This document shows positions 33,213 to 41,850 of a stretch of DNA of 64,000 nucleotides, one piece after another. Position numbers and translations under genes: made by a program. Origin of the DNA: Flavobacteriales bacterium (GTDB lineage: Bacteria; Bacteroidota; Bacteroidia; Flavobacteriales_D; Sanyastnellaceae); the NCBI GenBank assembly GCA_018402085.1, contig JAGYJM010000002.1, positions 1,736,001 to 1,800,000 on the forward strand, in the 5' to 3' direction. A model generated the notes under the pieces. That model searched no databases. It worked only from the letters and a program-made list of their open reading frames with translations, and was not told where the DNA came from. The stretch's first letter is position 1. Each line of letters opens with the position of its first letter.

Positions 33213-35087
33213 ATGAAAAGTATCTATGCTACCATGCTGGCGGTGGGTATTTCTATATCTGCACTCGCGCAGTCAAATGCACCGCAGCTACCTGTTGAAA
33301 GGCGTATTGCCCAGCCAATGCCACAGGTTAAATTAACCGGTTTCGAACAAGCGGTTTCGGCTGAAGGCCCCAGCTTTCGTCCGCCTCTATCCTCTACCTA
33401 CACAACACGCGATGTCACCATCGAGCAAAACCTGATTGGATTTACGGAATACGACCTCCAGAGCAACGCCTCGATTGACAATCGGTTGATTCTCAAAGAC
33501 GGCGAAGTACGCGCCGCCTGGACGATGAGTCTCGATGCGGGCTTCGGTGATCGAGGAACCGGATTTAATGAATTTATTGGCGGTTGGGATGTGGAGCCTT
33601 ACGAGCGCATTGAGAGCATCCGAACCGGGTGGCCTTCACTTGTTGAAACGGCAGACGGGCGTGTACTGGCAATCTCACATAGTTCGATAGACGCACCCCT
33701 TCATATTGCCTACCGCGATGCAGGATCGAGTACATGGCAAGAAACCGAGCTCAACATCGGCGATACTCCCGGTCACTTATGGCCTCGCGTGGCGGTTGGA
33801 GGACCCGATGGAAATACCATCCACGTCATCTGTATCTCCACACCGGAAGGGAATGACGGAGCGCTTTATGAAAACCAAAATGGTGCGCTTCTTTACTTTC
33901 GATCGCTTGACGGCGGTGACACCTGGGACATCGAAAATCAAACATTCGACGTGCTCGATTCAACACAGTTTATCGGATTCACCGGGGATACCTATCAAAT
34001 TGATGCCACTGGCGATCAGATGGCTTTCGCCGTATTTAATGACCTGAGAGACAGCTTTGTGATGATCTCGGATGACAATGGTGAAACCTTCGAATACCGC
34101 TCGCTGGTTGACTTTCCGGTTGACCTTTATGAAGTGAACGATGGTTTACCGAACGACCAGGGAGAAGATTTTAATGAAGACGGCATCTTTCAGGAATACT
34201 TCAACTGCGACGGTGCAGGAGATGTACTCATTGGAAACGACGGCACAGTGCATGTGTTCTACGGTGAAATGTACTACATGGATGATGTACTCGACGATGA
34301 AGGCTTCTCCTATTTTCCTGGAGTAAACGGTCTGGCCTATTGGAACGATACAATGGACGATAACATGCGCGAGACCATTGCTTTTGCCTATGATATAGAT
34401 GGAAGCGGAACATGGGATATTGATGAAATCGCTCTCTATTTCGTGAGTGCGGCCGGAATGCCAAGTGCCGCACAAGATGCAGATGGGAATATCTACGTAA
34501 GCTATAGCGCCATCATGGAATCACACTCTACCGGCACTCAGAATTACCGCCATATTTACATCGTGCGTTCTGAAGACGGCGGCGCTACCTGGAACTCAGA
34601 AACCGCTTGCAATGTGACACCTGACGCCGGATTTGACTTTTTCGAATCCGTTTTTGGTTGCCTGGCTGATGATGTTGACGACAACCTTCACCTTGTTTAC
34701 CAGCGAGATTTTGAGCCCGGTCTATCTGTTCGTGGCGATGAAGATCCGGTTGATCTAAATGACATAATATACCTGCGCATTCCTGTTGCAGACCTTCCCA
34801 ATTGTGATGAAGGTGAAGAAATCGTATACACTTCGGTGGATGAGCCCTTCAACAGCGACGCCCTGAATGTATTTCCAAACCCGGCCAACGATCAGCTCAA
34901 CATGGTGCTAGACAGCAAGCAGGAAACACTCGTGCAGCTCTTTGACATCAGCGGTAAAGAAGTGTTGAATGAAACCGTTAACCGCAGCTTCTCTACATTT
35001 GATGTGAGTGCGCTTGACGCCGGAGTCTACATCCTTCAGCTTTCGCGCGGCACATATACGCACCAGCAGCGTGTAACCATTCAATAA
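33213..35087 (+). CDS. T9SS-secreted protein with sialidase-like (BNR) repeats
   Basis: 624 residues. The signal peptide is SIYATMLAVGISISALAQ. Asp-box type repeats typical of six-bladed sialidase/exo-alpha folds recur: SLDGGDTWD, SDDNGETFE, SEDGGATWN. Between them are acidic DxDxD-like stretches that could bind calcium. No catalytic set can be assigned, so the enzyme activity is open. The last ~75 residues (LNVFPNPANDQLNMVL ... GVYILQLSRG) are a T9SS type A sorting domain. It is a single gene ended by a bidirectional terminator. Confidence 0.87.
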   Translation: MKSIYATMLAVGISISALAQSNAPQLPVERRIAQPMPQVKLTGFEQAVSAEGPSFRPPLSSTYTTRDVTIEQNLIGFTEYDLQSNASIDNRLILKDGEVRAAWTMSLDAGFGDRGTGFNEFIGGWDVEPYERIESIRTGWPSLVETADGRVLAISHSSIDAPLHIAYRDAGSSTWQETELNIGDTPGHLWPRVAVGGPDGNTIHVICISTPEGNDGALYENQNGALLYFRSLDGGDTWDIENQTFDVLDSTQFIGFTGDTYQIDATGDQMAFAVFNDLRDSFVMISDDNGETFEYRSLVDFPVDLYEVNDGLPNDQGEDFNEDGIFQEYFNCDGAGDVLIGNDGTVHVFYGEMYYMDDVLDDEGFSYFPGVNGLAYWNDTMDDNMRETIAFAYDIDGSGTWDIDEIALYFVSAAGMPSAAQDADGNIYVSYSAIMESHSTGTQNYRHIYIVRSEDGGATWNSETACNVTPDAGFDFFESVFGCLADDVDDNLHLVYQRDFEPGLSVRGDEDPVDLNDIIYLRIPVADLPNCDEGEEIVYTSVDEPFNSDALNVFPNPANDQLNMVLDSKQETLVQLFDISGKEVLNETVNRSFSTFDVSALDAGVYILQLSRGTYTHQQRVTIQ

Positions 35088-35105
35088 AGACACCCCTTTA
35101 ACAAG

Positions 35106-35134
35106 AGAAAAGCCGGCTTGAAGCCGGCTTTTCT
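35106..35134. terminator. Bidirectional terminator between T9SS gene and psd
   Basis: AGAAAAGCCGG (35106-35116) pairs with CCGGCTTTTCT (35124-35134) around a 7-nt loop. A and T runs on both sides suit the converging genes. Confidence 0.82.
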
Positions 35135-35151
35135 ATTCATGCTCTCTAAAG

Positions 35152-35805
35152 TTACGAAGGAAGTGTGGCAAGGATTGTTTTCTTCCCTTGAACCTTATCA
35201 TCGATTTTACAGTGAACTTGAGATTCAACAGGAAGCAGTATGTCTACCCTACTTCCAAACTTGATAAACCCCACCTCTTCGCCTATCGCTACTTTCTGAC
35301 CAACCTCCACATAGTAACAGATACGTCGGGCGACCGCACCTGCGATCTGCCTGAAAAGCACTTCATGCCTGCCCGTGCCTACCACGATAGTTGATCGCTC
35401 ATTCTCTTCAGAACTCTTCGGATGCCAGGCTACGAGGTATTTTCCTTCGTGGTACTTAACATACTTCACTTCACCAGATACGGGCGACCATTGAGCATGC
35501 ACATTCAGGGGTGACATAAAAACGGATATCTGAATGCGCTCATCTTTGAGGTATTCCTTATCAGTGACTTTTTCGATGGCCACCACCTTGCCATCAGCAG
35601 GACAGAGCACATCCGAGGCTTTTGCCTCGAAAAACCTTTTGGGAATGCGGAAAAACTGCGCCACCAGCAAGAATAGCATAAGACAGATACCTATGACCGT
35701 ATAGATAAGCCAGGTGGATGCCAGCAAGAGCGTGAGCACAATAATTGCGGCCAGAAAAAGGCCCCAAACGACCAGAATCTTATTTCCTTCTCGATGGAGG
35801 TACAT
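35152..35805 (-). CDS. psd: Phosphatidylserine decarboxylase, short (archaeal-like) type
   Basis: 217 residues. Two membrane helices lie in the first 50 residues. CPADGKVVAIEKV near 68 and the self-cleavage site in KFGSRVDILLP near 185 mark the family; Gly-Ser cleavage yields the pyruvoyl prosthetic group. It makes phosphatidylethanolamine. It overlaps cdsA by 1 nt, so two successive steps of phospholipid synthesis are coupled. The stretch FFEAKASDV is encoded by a stem-loop copy in sense. Confidence 0.95.
   Translation of the reverse strand: MYLHREGNKILVVWGLFLAAIIVLTLLLASTWLIYTVIGICLMLFLLVAQFFRIPKRFFEAKASDVLCPADGKVVAIEKVTDKEYLKDERIQISVFMSPLNVHAQWSPVSGEVKYVKYHEGKYLVAWHPKSSEENERSTIVVGTGRHEVLFRQIAGAVARRICYYVEVGQKVAIGEEVGFIKFGSRVDILLPVESQVHCKIDDKVQGKKTILATLPS
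35610..35629 (-). repeat. Stem-loop element copy 10 (inside psd)
   Basis: On the minus strand CGAGGC / AAAA / GCCTCG + GATG. The stem is identical to copy 1 in crtZ, and the encoded peptide E-A-K-A-S-D is also the same. Confidence 0.8.
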
Positions 35806-36626
35806 CAGCTTAATTTAATAAGGTACAAATATGCGCTTACCATCGGAACTGACAGCAAAATTCCGTCAAAACGATCGAGAACGCCGCCATGCCCGGGCAG
35901 AATGCGCCCTGAATCTTTCACACCGCATGATCTTTTCAGCACACTTTCAAGTAAATCGCCTGCATTTGAAAAAACCGCGATAATAGCGGCAATCACCATC
36001 CAGTCTGACCTGCGCAGCGCACCTGTAAATTCTTGCATCCACCATGCGGTGATGAAAGCTAAGATGACCCCTCCGAAAAAGCCTTCAATGGTTTTACCCG
36101 GTGAAATTGCCGGGGCAAGTTTGTGCTTTCCGATCAGACGACCGGTTAAGTATGCACCCGTGTCGTTGATCCATAAAATGACAAAGAAGCCCAGTACGAT
36201 TGCACCATTGAAATACCCCTCATTAAAGGCAAGTACAGAGAGCAAGGCAAAGGGAAAAGTGATCCAGATTTGCGCAAATAAGTCATAAGCCAGCGTGGCA
36301 ATTCCTTTGGGCTTACCTCGTAATACCAGACGTAGCGCAAAAAGCCCCCATACGGGAAGTGCCAGAAAGATATAAGCCCCTTCTGTGAGCCCCATTGAAG
36401 CCAGCGTAATTGACACGTGAAGCACTATGGAAAGAAAGATCTGCAGACTGAGTGGTGAGGTTTCTACCTTGGCTAACGTAAGCATCTTATGGTATTCACT
36501 AATGCCGATTACTGCAGCGATGAGCGCCAGCCCGGCAAGTGACCACTGACTCAGCAGAAATGCGGCTGAAAGAGCGGCTACAAAGACGATGCCTGTGAGG
36601 CTGCGCTGCAACAATTCACTCATCAC
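35805..36626 (-). CDS. cdsA: Phosphatidate cytidylyltransferase
   Basis: 273 residues with about eight membrane helices. The CdsA signature is near the C-terminus: SPGKTIEGFFGG near 172 and GDLLESVLKRSCGVKDSGRILPGHGGVLDRFDG near 215-248. It makes CDP-diacylglycerol, the precursor for phosphatidylserine used by psd next door. It overlaps the DUF2007 gene by 11 nt upstream and psd by 1 nt downstream. Confidence 0.95.
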   Translation of the reverse strand: MMSELLQRSLTGIVFVAALSAAFLLSQWSLAGLALIAAVIGISEYHKMLTLAKVETSPLSLQIFLSIVLHVSITLASMGLTEGAYIFLALPVWGLFALRLVLRGKPKGIATLAYDLFAQIWITFPFALLSVLAFNEGYFNGAIVLGFFVILWINDTGAYLTGRLIGKHKLAPAISPGKTIEGFFGGVILAFITAWWMQEFTGALRRSDWMVIAAIIAVFSNAGDLLESVLKRSCGVKDSGRILPGHGGVLDRFDGILLSVPMVSAYLYLIKLS

Positions 36627-36819
36627 TCAGCTTTGAGAGCAAAAAGTTGGTCTTCACCACATCCTCGTTTCGCACATACAACTCAATTTCTCCAAAGAGG
36701 TAGCTACTATCCTGCTTATTCAATTGAATGACAGGGATTTCGTTGCTTTCGAGGAGGTGTTTAACCATCGAAACGTAAGGCAATTTGCTTCCGGTATGCA
36801 CCTTCACCCAGCCCTTCAT
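36616..36819 (-). CDS. DUF2007 family small protein
   Basis: 67 residues resembling DUF2007 (putative signal-transducing protein): WVKVHTGSKLPYVSMVKHLLESNEIPVIQLNKQDS, an alpha-beta fold like PII-type or ferredoxin-like small domains. Function unknown. It is wedged between ftsH (4-nt overlap) and cdsA (11-nt overlap), an order I recall from other Flavobacteriia, which suggests a conserved operon linking proteolysis and membrane lipid synthesis. Confidence 0.85.
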   Translation of the reverse strand: MKGWVKVHTGSKLPYVSMVKHLLESNEIPVIQLNKQDSSYLFGEIELYVRNEDVVKTNFLLSKLSDE

Positions 36820-38939
36820 TCATTATTCTTGTCGGCTTCTGTCGGGTTTTCTCCTTCTTCGCTTCCTTTTTCTTCTGATGGATTCGAAGCAGAAGCTATG
36901 GGTGGTGAAACAGGGCGATCGTCATCGTCTTCGGCGTCGTTGTCATGATCACTGCCGCTGCCATTCGCGCCTGCATTATCAGCATTTGCCACAGAAGGTG
37001 TATCCTCGTTTTTGCCCTTGGTCACCGGGTATGTTTCGATCTTGCCGAAAGGACGCTGGCCGATGATTTCTTCGAGGTCTTCTTTAAAGATTACCTCCTT
37101 TTCGAGAAGCTTTCGCGCGAGCGCATTGAGCTTGTCTTTATTCTCCCTCAACAATTCTTTCGCTTTCTCGTATGCGGTTTCGATGATCTTGCTGGCCTCT
37201 TCATCAATGATACGGGCGGTCTCTTCGCTGTATGGTTTTGTGAAACTCTGTTCTCCCCTGCTGTCGTAATAGCTGCGGTTACCAATACGCTTATTCAAAC
37301 CGTAAACAGACACCATCGCGTAGGCTTGCTTGGTAACTTTTTCAAGGTCACTCAGCGCACCTGTGCTGATCTTGCCAAAGGTGATTTCTTCAGCAGCGCG
37401 TCCTCCCATGGCAGCGCACATTTCATCGAAGATCTGTTCGGTGGTAGTAATTTGTCGCTCTTCAGGAAGGTACCATGCAGCGCCCAGGCTTTGACCGCGC
37501 GGCACAATGGTTACCTTCACAAGCGGTGATGCATGTTCAAGTAACCAACTCACCATTGCGTGGCCGGCTTCATGAAAAGCGATGGTCTCTTTTTCTTTGG
37601 GAGATATGATTTTATTCTTCTTTTCAAGCCCACCAATAATTCGGTCAACGGCATCGAGAAAGTCTTCGCGGGTAACGATCTGGCGGTTCTTACGTGCTGC
37701 AATGAGTGCAGCTTCATTACAAATATTGGCTATATCTGCGCCGGAGAAACCGGGGGTTTGACGAGCCAGAAAATCTACATCGATAGAGGCGTCTGCTTTG
37801 ATCGGGCGGAGGTGAACTTCAAAGATCGCCTTGCGCTCATTGAGATCAGGCATATCAACGTAGATCTGACGGTCAAAACGGCCTGCACGCATAAGTGCCT
37901 TGTCTAATACGTCTGCGCGGTTCGTGGCAGCGAGAATGATTACTCCGCTGTTGGTTCCGAAACCGTCCATCTCTGTCAGGAGTTGGTTCAGTGTATTTTC
38001 TCGTTCATCATTCGAACCAATGTTCATGTTTTTACCGCGGGCCCGGCCGATGGCATCAATTTCATCAATGAAGATGATGGCAGGTGCCTTTTCCTTTGCC
38101 TGCTTGAACAAATCGCGTACCCGTGAGGCTCCAACTCCGACAAACATTTCTACAAAGTCAGAACCGCTGAGGGAGAAAAACGGCACTTGCGCTTCACCTG
38201 CCACGGCTTTCGCGAGCAGAGTTTTGCCTGTTCCGGGAGGCCCCACAAGCAGCGCTCCTTTAGGTATTTTAGCTCCCAACTCGGTATATTTCGTAGGCTT
38301 TTTAAGGAAGTCAACAATCTCCTTTAGTTCTTCTTTTGCACCGTCAAGACCGGCAACATCATTAAAGGTGACATTTGTTCCTTTGCCTTTCTCGAAGAGT
38401 TGTGCTTTCGACTTACCAATATTGAAAATCTGACCGCCGGCTCCTCCGCCACCGCCGAGGCGGCGCATTAGCACGACCCATACAACAATTAAGATACCGA
38501 GGAAAATAATCCACGTTACAATCTGTTGGCCCCATTCATTCACCGGCTCGTAAGCCAACGTGAAATTGTGTTCTTCCTGAAGCTCCTTAATTTCTTTTCG
38601 ATATTCATCGCCGGGAGGCAACCAAAAAGTATAGTCTGCGCTTGAGAACACACGTTGCAGTGCCTGGTCATCGCCGTTTGAACGGGATGCGCTGTCACGT
38701 GCTTCAGGTTTCAGCCATACCGTGACCCGTTCGCCAGATTGCAGAATGCGGTCTACGTTACCACTGCGGGCTTCTTCTCTGAATTTCTCGTACGTAATGC
38801 GTTTACCGCTTGAACCACTGTTGAACATCAACATGGCAATCAGCACTGCACCGATGATGGCATAGATCCAGTAAAAATTCATCGGCCGCTTCGGCTGCTT
38901 ACCGTCTTTCGGTTCGTTATTCTGTTGATCGCTTGACAT
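36816..38939 (-). CDS. ftsH: ATP-dependent zinc metalloprotease FtsH
   Basis: 707 residues. Two membrane helices (near 22-40 and 140-158) flank a periplasmic domain. AAA motifs: Walker A GPPGTGKT at 233-240, Walker B IIFIDEIDAIG at 288-298, then the second region of homology. The protease zinc site is HEAGH at 456-460. A long acidic low-complexity tail of about 70 residues (DHDNDAEDDDD ...) ends the protein. FtsH degrades unassembled or regulatory membrane proteins, including lipid-A enzymes in other bacteria. Confidence 0.97.
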   Translation of the reverse strand: MSSDQQNNEPKDGKQPKRPMNFYWIYAIIGAVLIAMLMFNSGSSGKRITYEKFREEARSGNVDRILQSGERVTVWLKPEARDSASRSNGDDQALQRVFSSADYTFWLPPGDEYRKEIKELQEEHNFTLAYEPVNEWGQQIVTWIIFLGILIVVWVVLMRRLGGGGGAGGQIFNIGKSKAQLFEKGKGTNVTFNDVAGLDGAKEELKEIVDFLKKPTKYTELGAKIPKGALLVGPPGTGKTLLAKAVAGEAQVPFFSLSGSDFVEMFVGVGASRVRDLFKQAKEKAPAIIFIDEIDAIGRARGKNMNIGSNDERENTLNQLLTEMDGFGTNSGVIILAATNRADVLDKALMRAGRFDRQIYVDMPDLNERKAIFEVHLRPIKADASIDVDFLARQTPGFSGADIANICNEAALIAARKNRQIVTREDFLDAVDRIIGGLEKKNKIISPKEKETIAFHEAGHAMVSWLLEHASPLVKVTIVPRGQSLGAAWYLPEERQITTTEQIFDEMCAAMGGRAAEEITFGKISTGALSDLEKVTKQAYAMVSVYGLNKRIGNRSYYDSRGEQSFTKPYSEETARIIDEEASKIIETAYEKAKELLRENKDKLNALARKLLEKEVIFKEDLEEIIGQRPFGKIETYPVTKGKNEDTPSVANADNAGANGSGSDHDNDAEDDDDRPVSPPIASASNPSEEKGSEEGENPTEADKNNE

Positions 38940-38956
38940 AAATACGTTTATCGTCG

Positions 38957-39331
38957 TTATACCCCTTGCTCATATTCCTCTACCGCTGCGTCAGCCCACA
39001 AATCTTCAAGGGCGTAGAACGGACGAGCTTCTTTGTAAAAGATGTGCACAATGACATTGGTGTAATCGAGGAGTATCCACTCTGCGTTTTGTACACCTTC
39101 AATATGCCAGGGTCCTTCGTTGAGTTCTTTTAATGTTTTTTCTTCTACTTTTCTCGCAATCGCTTTTACTTGCGTATGCGAGTTCGCATGGCATACCACG
39201 AAATGGTCGGCCATTGCCTGGGGCAGTTCGCGAAGGTCAAGACTACGCACGTCTTCACCCTTCCCGTCATGTATTGCATTAACTACCGTTTCTACTAATT
39301 GTTCTCCTGTGACGTTGTTTGTTTCTCTCAT
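38957..39331 (-). CDS. rsfS: Ribosomal silencing factor RsfS
   Basis: 124 residues. Typical RsfS/Iojap features: DLRELPQAMADHFVVCHANSHTQVKAIARKVEE near 29-63 and WILLDYTNVIVHIFYKEARPFYALEDLWADA at the end. It binds L14 and blocks subunit joining in stationary phase. It lies 17 nt upstream of ftsH on the same strand and shares its promoter region with divergent birA. Confidence 0.95.
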   Translation of the reverse strand: MRETNNVTGEQLVETVVNAIHDGKGEDVRSLDLRELPQAMADHFVVCHANSHTQVKAIARKVEEKTLKELNEGPWHIEGVQNAEWILLDYTNVIVHIFYKEARPFYALEDLWADAAVEEYEQGV

Positions 39332-39353
39332 TCAGCCCCATTTGGGTTGATTG

Positions 39354-39361
39354 CAAAAGTA
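39354..39361 (-). promoter_or_regulatory. -7 promoter box of rsfS-ftsH operon
   Basis: TACTTTTG on the minus strand. The predicted start is near 39347, 16 nt before the rsfS ATG. Confidence 0.5.
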
Positions 39362-39408
39362 ATACATTTAATCCCTTCAAGACCGCACCCATTGCGGACA
39401 AGCCATCG

Positions 39409-40152
39409 ATGGATACCTTGTATACCGGACATAACCTCATCCGCCTTCAGCGCGTTGATAGTACTAACAATTATGCTGCCAAATTGATTCAAGCGAACAA
39501 ATGGGCAGATGGTACCGTCATTGTGGCAGAAGAGCAATTAGCCGGTCGTGGTCGGAATCGCAAAGACTGGCTCAGTGAACCGGGGAAAAACCTGACCTGT
39601 AGCTTTATGTTCAAGGTTTTCAGTCTGCCTGCCAAACATGCATTTGTTTTGAATGCAGCAGCCTCTCTGGCAGTATGTGACGCCTTATTAAAATTCGCAC
39701 CAGCTCTGAATGTCCGCATCAAGTGGCCGAACGACGTGTTTATCGATGATCAAAAAGTGGCCGGACTTCTCATTGAAAGCCAGATCAGGGGTGCTTTCGT
39801 TGAAAGTGCCATTGTGGGCATCGGACTGAATGTCAACCAGACCGCGTTTGAATTTCCACGTGCCGGCTCCATCGCTTTAGCCACCGGGCAGGCATGTGAT
39901 AAAGATGTACTGCTCACACTTTTGTGTAGTGCACTTGAACAAAACATGCTCCGGCTCAAGTCAAGTCCGCAACACCTTATGTCACGGTACAATGAATTTC
40001 TTTACGCCCTCAGGAGTGAGCGTACGTTTCTGATACGTGGAGAAGAAGTTGCTGCGCGCTTACTTTCCGTCAGAAATGACGGGATGGCTCGGTTTGATAT
40101 TCGAGGCAGCGTTTATTCCTGTGAACTTGATGACGTCATTTGGCGCTGGTGA
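39409..40152 (+). CDS. birA: Biotin--[acetyl-CoA-carboxylase] ligase
   Basis: 247 residues from MDTLYTGHNLIRL; the open frame extends 90 nt upstream into the rsfS start region without family resemblance. The biotin-binding loop GRGRNRKDW near 54 and IKWPNDVFIDDQKVAGLLIE near 105 are clear. There is no N-terminal DNA-binding domain, so it is a ligase only and not a repressor. It attaches biotin to the acetyl-CoA carboxylase carrier protein. Its stop is directly next to the stop of the opposing SRPBCC gene. Confidence 0.94.
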   Translation: MDTLYTGHNLIRLQRVDSTNNYAAKLIQANKWADGTVIVAEEQLAGRGRNRKDWLSEPGKNLTCSFMFKVFSLPAKHAFVLNAAASLAVCDALLKFAPALNVRIKWPNDVFIDDQKVAGLLIESQIRGAFVESAIVGIGLNVNQTAFEFPRAGSIALATGQACDKDVLLTLLCSALEQNMLRLKSSPQHLMSRYNEFLYALRSERTFLIRGEEVAARLLSVRNDGMARFDIRGSVYSCELDDVIWRW

Positions 40153-40554
40153 TCAGCTGTACTTCTTCTCGAGTCGGTCAGCGATGAAATCGAAAAGATT
40201 CTTCAAAGGCTTTTCAACCATCATGCGCATGAAGGCATTTACCTTGAGGTTGCTGATCAGTCCGGCCTGAGTCCCACCTTCTACGTCGTCAAACCGAATA
40301 TCAAGGTCAAAATCGATCGGAGAATCTTCATCAGAGGTCAGCTGAATATGCGATGGAGAATCCAATTGCTGGTGCTTGAGGCCTACTTTATAACCGCCGG
40401 TAACTTTGAAAGAGCAGTGCGATTCTTCGCCCTGCCAATCAGAAATATTGTCTTTGGGCAGCAACTCGTGCAGGTTTCGAAGGTCTTTGACGAAATTAAA
40501 TACGTCTTCACGCGACGCCTTTACGGTTACTTTTTTACTTTCAATCGTTGCCAT
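40153..40554 (-). CDS. SRPBCC (START-like) domain protein
   Basis: 133 residues from MATIESKKVTVKASREDVF; the ATG at 40590 would overlap pyrE. The START/SRPBCC helix-grip pattern is visible: an N-terminal strand and VFNFVKDLRNLHELLP, then GLKHQQLDSPSHIQL, and a long C-terminal helix. The family binds hydrophobic ligands in a cavity; the ligand is unknown. It lies 7 nt behind pyrE, and I recall the same pairing in related genomes. Confidence 0.85.
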   Translation of the reverse strand: MATIESKKVTVKASREDVFNFVKDLRNLHELLPKDNISDWQGEESHCSFKVTGGYKVGLKHQQLDSPSHIQLTSDEDSPIDFDLDIRFDDVEGGTQAGLISNLKVNAFMRMMVEKPLKNLFDFIADRLEKKYS

Positions 40555-40561
40555 ACTGCAT

Positions 40562-41203
40562 TCAATTGCCCCATTCTGCAGGGTTTGCACGCCAGCTCTG
40601 TAGTCTTTCTACAGTATTCATGCTTATATACTCAGCTGATACTGCATGTTTCAGCAGGGTTTCATAATTCGTCAGTGTATGCAATGCGACACCGGCTTCT
40701 TCAAAATTCTGTCTTGCAACATCGAAGCCGTAAGAAAAAATAGCCACCATTCCCTTTACCGTTAATCCCGACTTTCGGAGCACGTCTACCGCACTGAGGC
40801 TGCTCTTCCCTGTTGAAATCAAGTCTTCAATGACCACCACAGACTGCCCCGGCTCTACAGCCCCTTCAATGCGATTACCCAAACCATGACCTTTCTCCGC
40901 CGATCGCACATAAACGAAAGGTAAGCCCAGGTCTTGTGCGACCAGCGCGCCTATAGCGATCCCTCCTGTGGCTACACCGGCAATAAGATCGGGCTTTCCG
41001 TACTCCTCATTGATTATATTCACAAACTCCTGACGGATGTAAGTTCGAATCTTCGGGTAAGAAAGCGTCTTCCGGTTATCGCAATATATCGGCGACTTCC
41101 AACCGGAAGCCCACGTGAAAGGTTGATCGGGCCTCAACTCAATGGCTTTAATTTGAAGCAGGAATTCTGCTACCTTTAAACCTGACTCCTCCTGGACATT
41201 CAT
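40562..41203 (-). CDS. pyrE: Orotate phosphoribosyltransferase
   Basis: 213 residues. FTWASGWKSPIYCDNRKTLSYP near 25-45 and the PRPP-binding VVVIEDLISTGKSSL near 118 identify PyrE. It joins orotate and PRPP to give OMP in pyrimidine synthesis. The start lies only 8 nt from the start of the divergent NUDIX gene. The TACATTTG box at 41209-41216 predicts transcription starting at or next to the ATG, so the mRNA may be leaderless. Confidence 0.96.
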   Translation of the reverse strand: MNVQEESGLKVAEFLLQIKAIELRPDQPFTWASGWKSPIYCDNRKTLSYPKIRTYIRQEFVNIINEEYGKPDLIAGVATGGIAIGALVAQDLGLPFVYVRSAEKGHGLGNRIEGAVEPGQSVVVIEDLISTGKSSLSAVDVLRKSGLTVKGMVAIFSYGFDVARQNFEEAGVALHTLTNYETLLKHAVSAEYISMNTVERLQSWRANPAEWGN

Positions 41204-41208
41204 AGCCG

Positions 41209-41216
41209 CAAATGTA
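41209..41216 (-). promoter_or_regulatory. -7 promoter box of pyrE
   Basis: TACATTTG on the minus strand, overlapping the start codon of the divergent NUDIX gene. The predicted transcription start is at 41202 plus or minus one, at the pyrE ATG itself. Confidence 0.5.
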
Positions 41217-41850
41217 TAAAGTTTTCATCTCCAACCGTCTCATAATTATCAGCCAGCGAAGCGCAGGCGCCATCACGTTTAAAAGCGGCACCCTTCACTT
41301 CCATTGTGCTGATAAAGATGACTTGAAGCGCATTATCGGATACCTCGATAGCGACGAGCAGATCTCGCAAGTGCACATTTACAACCAACAACCTGAAGTG
41401 CTTTTCAGGTGCCTGACCGAACTCTACGAAGTCATCGAGGCGGCCGGCGGTCTGGTATATAACAATGAGGGGCGGTGGTTGCTCATCCACCGAAGAGGTC
41501 ACTGGGATCTTCCGAAAGGAAAAATTGACTCCGGTGAAACCAAAGAAGAAGCGGCTGTTCGAGAAGTAGCTGAAGAATGTGGCATTGCGCCCCCCGAAAT
41601 AGAGGTAGAGCTACCTACCACTTATCATACCTATGAACTCGACAATGGCACTTCTGTACTGAAACCTACCTATTGGTTCAAAATGCGCTCTTCAGACCCG
41701 TCTCCCCTCATGCCTCAAATCGAAGAAGATATTGAACGGGCGATATGGGCTTCTGATGAAGAAGTTGCCGGGTACGCTGCAAATGCTTATCCGAATATTC
41801 GTGAATTATTTCACGCTGCGGGCATCATTGACGATCCCGCCAAGGATTGA
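41212..41850 (+). CDS. NUDIX hydrolase
   Basis: 212 residues. The Nudix box at 103-125 fits G-x5-E-x7-R-E-V-x-E-E-C-G-I exactly (GKIDSGETKEEAAVREVAEE then CGI). An N-terminal ~75-residue alpha-beta extension is shared with Bacteroidota homologues. It hydrolyses a nucleoside diphosphate linked to some group; the substrate is not predictable. Its promoter must lie inside pyrE. The 3' end overlaps the opposing thioredoxin-fold gene by 26 nt. Confidence 0.92.
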   Translation: MYKVFISNRLIIISQRSAGAITFKSGTLHFHCADKDDLKRIIGYLDSDEQISQVHIYNQQPEVLFRCLTELYEVIEAAGGLVYNNEGRWLLIHRRGHWDLPKGKIDSGETKEEAAVREVAEECGIAPPEIEVELPTTYHTYELDNGTSVLKPTYWFKMRSSDPSPLMPQIEEDIERAIWASDEEVAGYAANAYPNIRELFHAAGIIDDPAKD

